Source: Leucobacter sp. (GTDB lineage: Bacteria > Actinomycetota > Actinomycetes > Actinomycetales > Microbacteriaceae). Taken from it: DNA of 7,878 nucleotides. Location of the stretch: NCBI GenBank assembly GCA_031178565.1, contig JAPSIU010000120.1, positions 1-7,878 on the forward strand, read 5' to 3'. The notes under the pieces are model-generated. The model searched no databases, was not told where the DNA came from, and saw only the letters and a program-made list of their open reading frames with translations. Within the stretch, counting starts at the first letter, position 1. Every line of letters starts with the position of its first letter. The translations under genes were made by a program, and so were the position numbers. Positions 6,032 through 7,878 of the stretch are shown here, one piece after another.

Positions 6032-7315
6032 TCAGAACACCCAGCTGGCTCCCGCGGCGATCGGCCAGGACCAGGCCGTCGCCGCGCGAACCAGTGCCTC
6101 GGGCGCGTTCGCACGCACCAGGCCGGCCTGCGCGAGCGAGGCGAGGGACACCGCACCGAGGTGCGCGGCCCCGAGCTCCCGGATATCGAGCGAGAGATCG
6201 GGATCCGTCTCGCTCCGCGTCACCTCCGCGTGACCGAAGGCTTCGGCCCGCACCCGCCACCTCCCGGCGTTCGCCGGGAGCAGCCGATCCTCCACCTCGA
6301 TGACGACGTCGACCGGCGCCGCATAGCGCCGGTCGGCGAGCGCCCTCGGCAGGTCGAGGATGCGGAGCCACTGCAGGTCGTTCCCGCTGGGCATCGCGGC
6401 ACGCACGTCCACGAGCAGTGAGAGGATCGGGTCGTCCGCGGGCAGGGGTCCGGCCTCCACGCGCGCCATGAGGTCGAGGTCGAGCAGGACCGACCAGAGC
6501 CGATGCGCGGCCGGGGCATCGAGCGCGACGGCATCGCGCAGGGTCACGGTCCCATCGGCGGCGTTGCGCAGCCAGGCGGCCTTCCGGCGGAAGCGGGCAT
6601 ACCCTCGAAGCCGGCCCTCACGATCGCGGACGACGAGCAGGCGGAGCGCCTCCTGCCCCTGCCTGAGCACCGGCGGATCCTGGTCAGCGGTCCGGCGCAG
6701 CTCCGGCGTCTCCCACGTCGCCCAACCCGGGCGACCGATCCCCTCGGGAACCCTCGCGTAGTCGCGGTGCAGCGCGGCGACCTCGTCCCCGTGTCGCACC
6801 GGATCCCACTCGTACAGCTCGACCGCGAGCGCCTCGGATCCGGGCACGGCGCGCAGCTGGGCGCCGCGCGGGATCGTGAGCGAGACCTGCGGCGCGGCCA
6901 TCCCGTAGCCGAAACGGCCGTAGATCGCGGCTTCGGCGGCGTTGAGACCCGAGATCGCCTCGCCGCGCTCCAGGCAGTCCGCGAAGTGATGATCGATCAT
7001 CCGTCGCAGCAGACCGCGGCGCCGATGCCCCGGGTGCACGGCGACCCAGGTGAGCCAGCCGCACGGCACCTCCGACCCCGGCACGGGGAACTCGCCGAGC
7101 GTGTAGGTGCCGTACATCGCGGCGAGCGCGCCCCCGGAACTCGGAGCGACCTGCTCGATCCCCCACGATCGCCCCCACGGAACCGGCTGCTCGACGCGCA
7201 GCAGATCCTCCAGGGAGACCTCCGTGGGAAAGGCCCACTGGTCGAGGCGGAGCACCTCCTCCATTCGTTCGGGATCGTCGAGAACGGTCAGACGGTAACC
7301 CTCGGGAAGTGTCAT
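6032..7315 (-). CDS. Eis-type GNAT family N-acetyltransferase with SCP2-like C-terminal domain
   Basis: This 427-residue protein has the architecture of mycobacterial Eis: an N-terminal GNAT fold, a second GNAT-like fold and a C-terminal sterol-carrier-like domain. The acetyl-CoA pyrophosphate loop is WVAVHPGHRRRGLLRRMI (90-107). IYGRFGYGMAAP (131-142) corresponds to the Eis motif bearing the catalytic Tyr (here Tyr132 or Tyr137). The protein ends in ...GASWVF; in Eis the free carboxylate of the C-terminal Phe acts as the base, so an intact Phe427 terminus suggests an active enzyme. Known Eis proteins are hexamers that acetylate amines such as aminoglycosides or lysines; the native substrate here is unknown. 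The ATG at 7313-7315 was chosen because homology begins at MTLPEG and a -10 box lies 7 nt upstream. The frame stays open 67 codons further, but that part reads as antisense to another frame. It is convergent with accA3. Confidence 0.9.
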   Translation of the reverse strand: MTLPEGYRLTVLDDPERMEEVLRLDQWAFPTEVSLEDLLRVEQPVPWGRSWGIEQVAPSSGGALAAMYGTYTLGEFPVPGSEVPCGWLTWVAVHPGHRRRGLLRRMIDHHFADCLERGEAISGLNAAEAAIYGRFGYGMAAPQVSLTIPRGAQLRAVPGSEALAVELYEWDPVRHGDEVAALHRDYARVPEGIGRPGWATWETPELRRTADQDPPVLRQGQEALRLLVVRDREGRLRGYARFRRKAAWLRNAADGTVTLRDAVALDAPAAHRLWSVLLDLDLMARVEAGPLPADDPILSLLVDVRAAMPSGNDLQWLRILDLPRALADRRYAAPVDVVIEVEDRLLPANAGRWRVRAEAFGHAEVTRSETDPDLSLDIRELGAAHLGAVSLASLAQAGLVRANAPEALVRAATAWSWPIAAGASWVF

Positions 7316-7322
7316 GCCCACC

Positions 7323-7328
7323 AGTATC
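7323..7328 (-). promoter_or_regulatory. -10 element of a leaderless promoter for the eis-like gene
   Basis: The minus strand reads GATACT, then 7 nt (GGTGGGC), then the ATG at 7315. The box keeps the key A at position 2 and T at position 6, and the spacing matches the other leaderless starts in this window. No -35 box is evident. On the plus strand CAGTAT (7322-7327) overlaps it and could be a -10 for the divergent genes. Confidence 0.55.
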
Positions 7329-7345
7329 CCCGATCCCGCGAGCCC

Positions 7346-7462
7346 ATGACGGGCTTCGGCCTGCTCGCGAGTTCGCTCCTGCGCGACCGCAGCGGCATCC
7401 CGCTCGACCTCGACTTCGAGCGCAGCGGCCGGTGGAAGAGCTGGACGACCCCGAAGGGCTGA
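7346..7462 (+). CDS. Unrecognised small protein, 38 residues
   Basis: I do not recognise this gene. ATG to TGA gives 38 codons. The peptide begins MTGFGLLASSLLRDRSG, has an acidic-hydrophobic middle (IPLDLDFERSG) and ends in a basic tail (RWKSWTTPKG) with two Trp. There is no clear signal peptide or membrane helix. Coding evidence is strong for its size: 37 of 38 codons end in G or C, while first and second positions are much more mixed, the pattern of real genes in this window. On the opposite strand the same bases give no such bias. The start is fixed because no other start codon lies in frame just upstream. It lacks a good Shine-Dalgarno. It begins 30 bp from the divergent eis-like start and ends 59 bp before the flavin monooxygenase gene, with which it may be co-transcribed. 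It could alternatively be a remnant of a longer gene. Confidence 0.55.
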   Translation: MTGFGLLASSLLRDRSGIPLDLDFERSGRWKSWTTPKG

Positions 7463-7521
7463 TCCGGCCGTGATCCGCAGGCAGCAGGAATAGCGCGGAG
7501 GAGAGCGGGGTTGCAATCGTC
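7463..7521 (+). promoter_or_regulatory. Leader/spacer before the LLM oxidoreductase gene
   Basis: This 59-bp spacer holds GGAGGAG at 7497-7503, a perfect Shine-Dalgarno-like sequence, but it ends 18 nt before the ATG at 7522, which is too far for ordinary initiation. No in-frame start codon lies closer to it. I see no convincing -10 box at leaderless distance, so the promoter is probably upstream, perhaps shared with the small gene. Confidence 0.3.
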
Positions 7522-7878
7522 ATGACTGCCACCCCGCTCTCGATTCTGGACCTGGCTACCGTCGAAGCGGACGGCAACATCTCCGAGGCCTTCCGCCACT
7601 CCGTCGAGATGGCGCAGCTGGCCGAGCGGAGCGGCTATCGCCGCGTCTGGTACGCCGAGCACCACAACATGCCCTCGATCGCGTCGAGCGCGACGGCGGT
7701 CCTGATCGCGCACATCGCCGCGCACACGTCGACGATCCGGCTCGGCGCCGGCGGGGTGATGCTGCCGAACCACTCGCCGCTCGTCATCGCGGAGCAGTTC
7801 GGCACGCTCGCCGAGCTGCATCCCGGCCGCATCGACCTGGGTCTCGGGAGAGCTCCCGGCTCGGATGGCGCCACCTTC
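7522..7878 (+). CDS. LLM class flavin-dependent oxidoreductase (luciferase-like, MsnO8-type group), N-terminal part; cut by right window edge
   Basis: The first 119 codons of a luciferase-like monooxygenase are present, about a third of the usual ~330 residues; the open frame runs to the window edge. Such enzymes use reduced FMN (or F420) supplied by a reductase to oxidise small organic substrates in the cytoplasm. The motifs are those of the bacterial-luciferase-like group often annotated as MsnO8 family or 'alkane monooxygenase-like'. LSILDLATVEADGNISEAF is at residues 6-24, GYRRVWYAEHHNMPSIASSA at 38-57, IRLGAGGVMLPNHSPLVIAE at 72-91 and HPGRIDLGLGRAPGSD at 100-115. The ATG at 7522 is the only in-frame start after the last upstream stop that fits the family N-terminus. 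The family assignment is firm; the substrate is unknown, as for most members. Confidence 0.9.
   Translation, partial: MTATPLSILDLATVEADGNISEAFRHSVEMAQLAERSGYRRVWYAEHHNMPSIASSATAVLIAHIAAHTSTIRLGAGGVMLPNHSPLVIAEQFGTLAELHPGRIDLGLGRAPGSDGATF

Noticed and set aside
4087..6156. Minus-strand open frame of 689 codons opposite accA3
   Set aside because: It spans the whole of accA3 and its flanks in antisense, is rich in Arg/Asp/Leu/Val with no recognisable domain, and crosses the proposed terminator and the end of the eis-like gene.
6503..7345. Long plus-strand upstream extension of the 38-codon gene
   Set aside because: The frame is open without stops, but this part is antisense to the eis-like gene and shows no domain; the coding signature belongs only to the segment from 7346.
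7316..7516. 67-codon N-terminal extension of the eis-like gene
   Set aside because: The extra segment overlaps the better-supported small gene on the other strand, lies upstream of the -10 box and has no Eis homology; the family N-terminus fits the ATG at 7315.
1..7878. Mobile elements, CRISPR array, toxin-antitoxin, defence system, tRNA or rRNA
   Set aside because: I found no transposase or integrase motifs, no regularly spaced repeats, no tRNA-like cloverleaf and no shift in composition that would mark an inserted island.

Overview
This window comes from a chromosome with very high G+C content. Gene content, G/C-ending codons, GTG starts and apparently leaderless transcripts point to an actinobacterium, most likely of the Microbacteriaceae type (inference; no marker gene for taxonomy is present). 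I see no phage, transposon, CRISPR array, tRNA or rRNA, and nothing that looks like an exotic accessory system. It is largely housekeeping sequence with a few points worth a closer look.

Positions 1-3374, minus strand: a tightly packed operon of five genes, read from right to left. It runs from a FAS1-like/HadA-type dehydratase subunit (2901-3374), through a catalytic MaoC/HadB-type subunit (2455-2904), murB (1265-2458) and a Rossmann/DUF2520 protein (490-1257), to panC (cut by the left window edge). Three junctions are 4-bp stop/start overlaps and the fourth is a 7-bp gap. The operon appears to start at a leaderless promoter just before the HadA-type gene. It links fatty-acid dehydration, peptidoglycan precursor synthesis and pantothenate/CoA synthesis.

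Positions 3425-4012, minus strand: a DUF937 protein with a Gly/Leu-rich tail carrying an exact 26-bp internal repeat. It is divergent from accA3 across a 197-bp intergenic region with promoter-like elements in both directions.

Positions 4210-5976, plus strand: an acyl-CoA carboxylase alpha subunit (biotin carboxylase plus biotin carrier domain), apparently leaderless. Its product would supply malonyl-CoA or related extender units, which fits functionally with the dehydratase pair nearby.

Positions 6032-7315, minus strand: an Eis-type GNAT acetyltransferase with SCP2-like C-terminal domain, convergent with accA3. A perfect 16-bp palindrome between the two may terminate one or both transcripts. 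Immediately divergent from it lie a 38-codon open frame with a strong coding signature (7346-7462) and the start of a luciferase-like flavin monooxygenase (7522 to the right edge).
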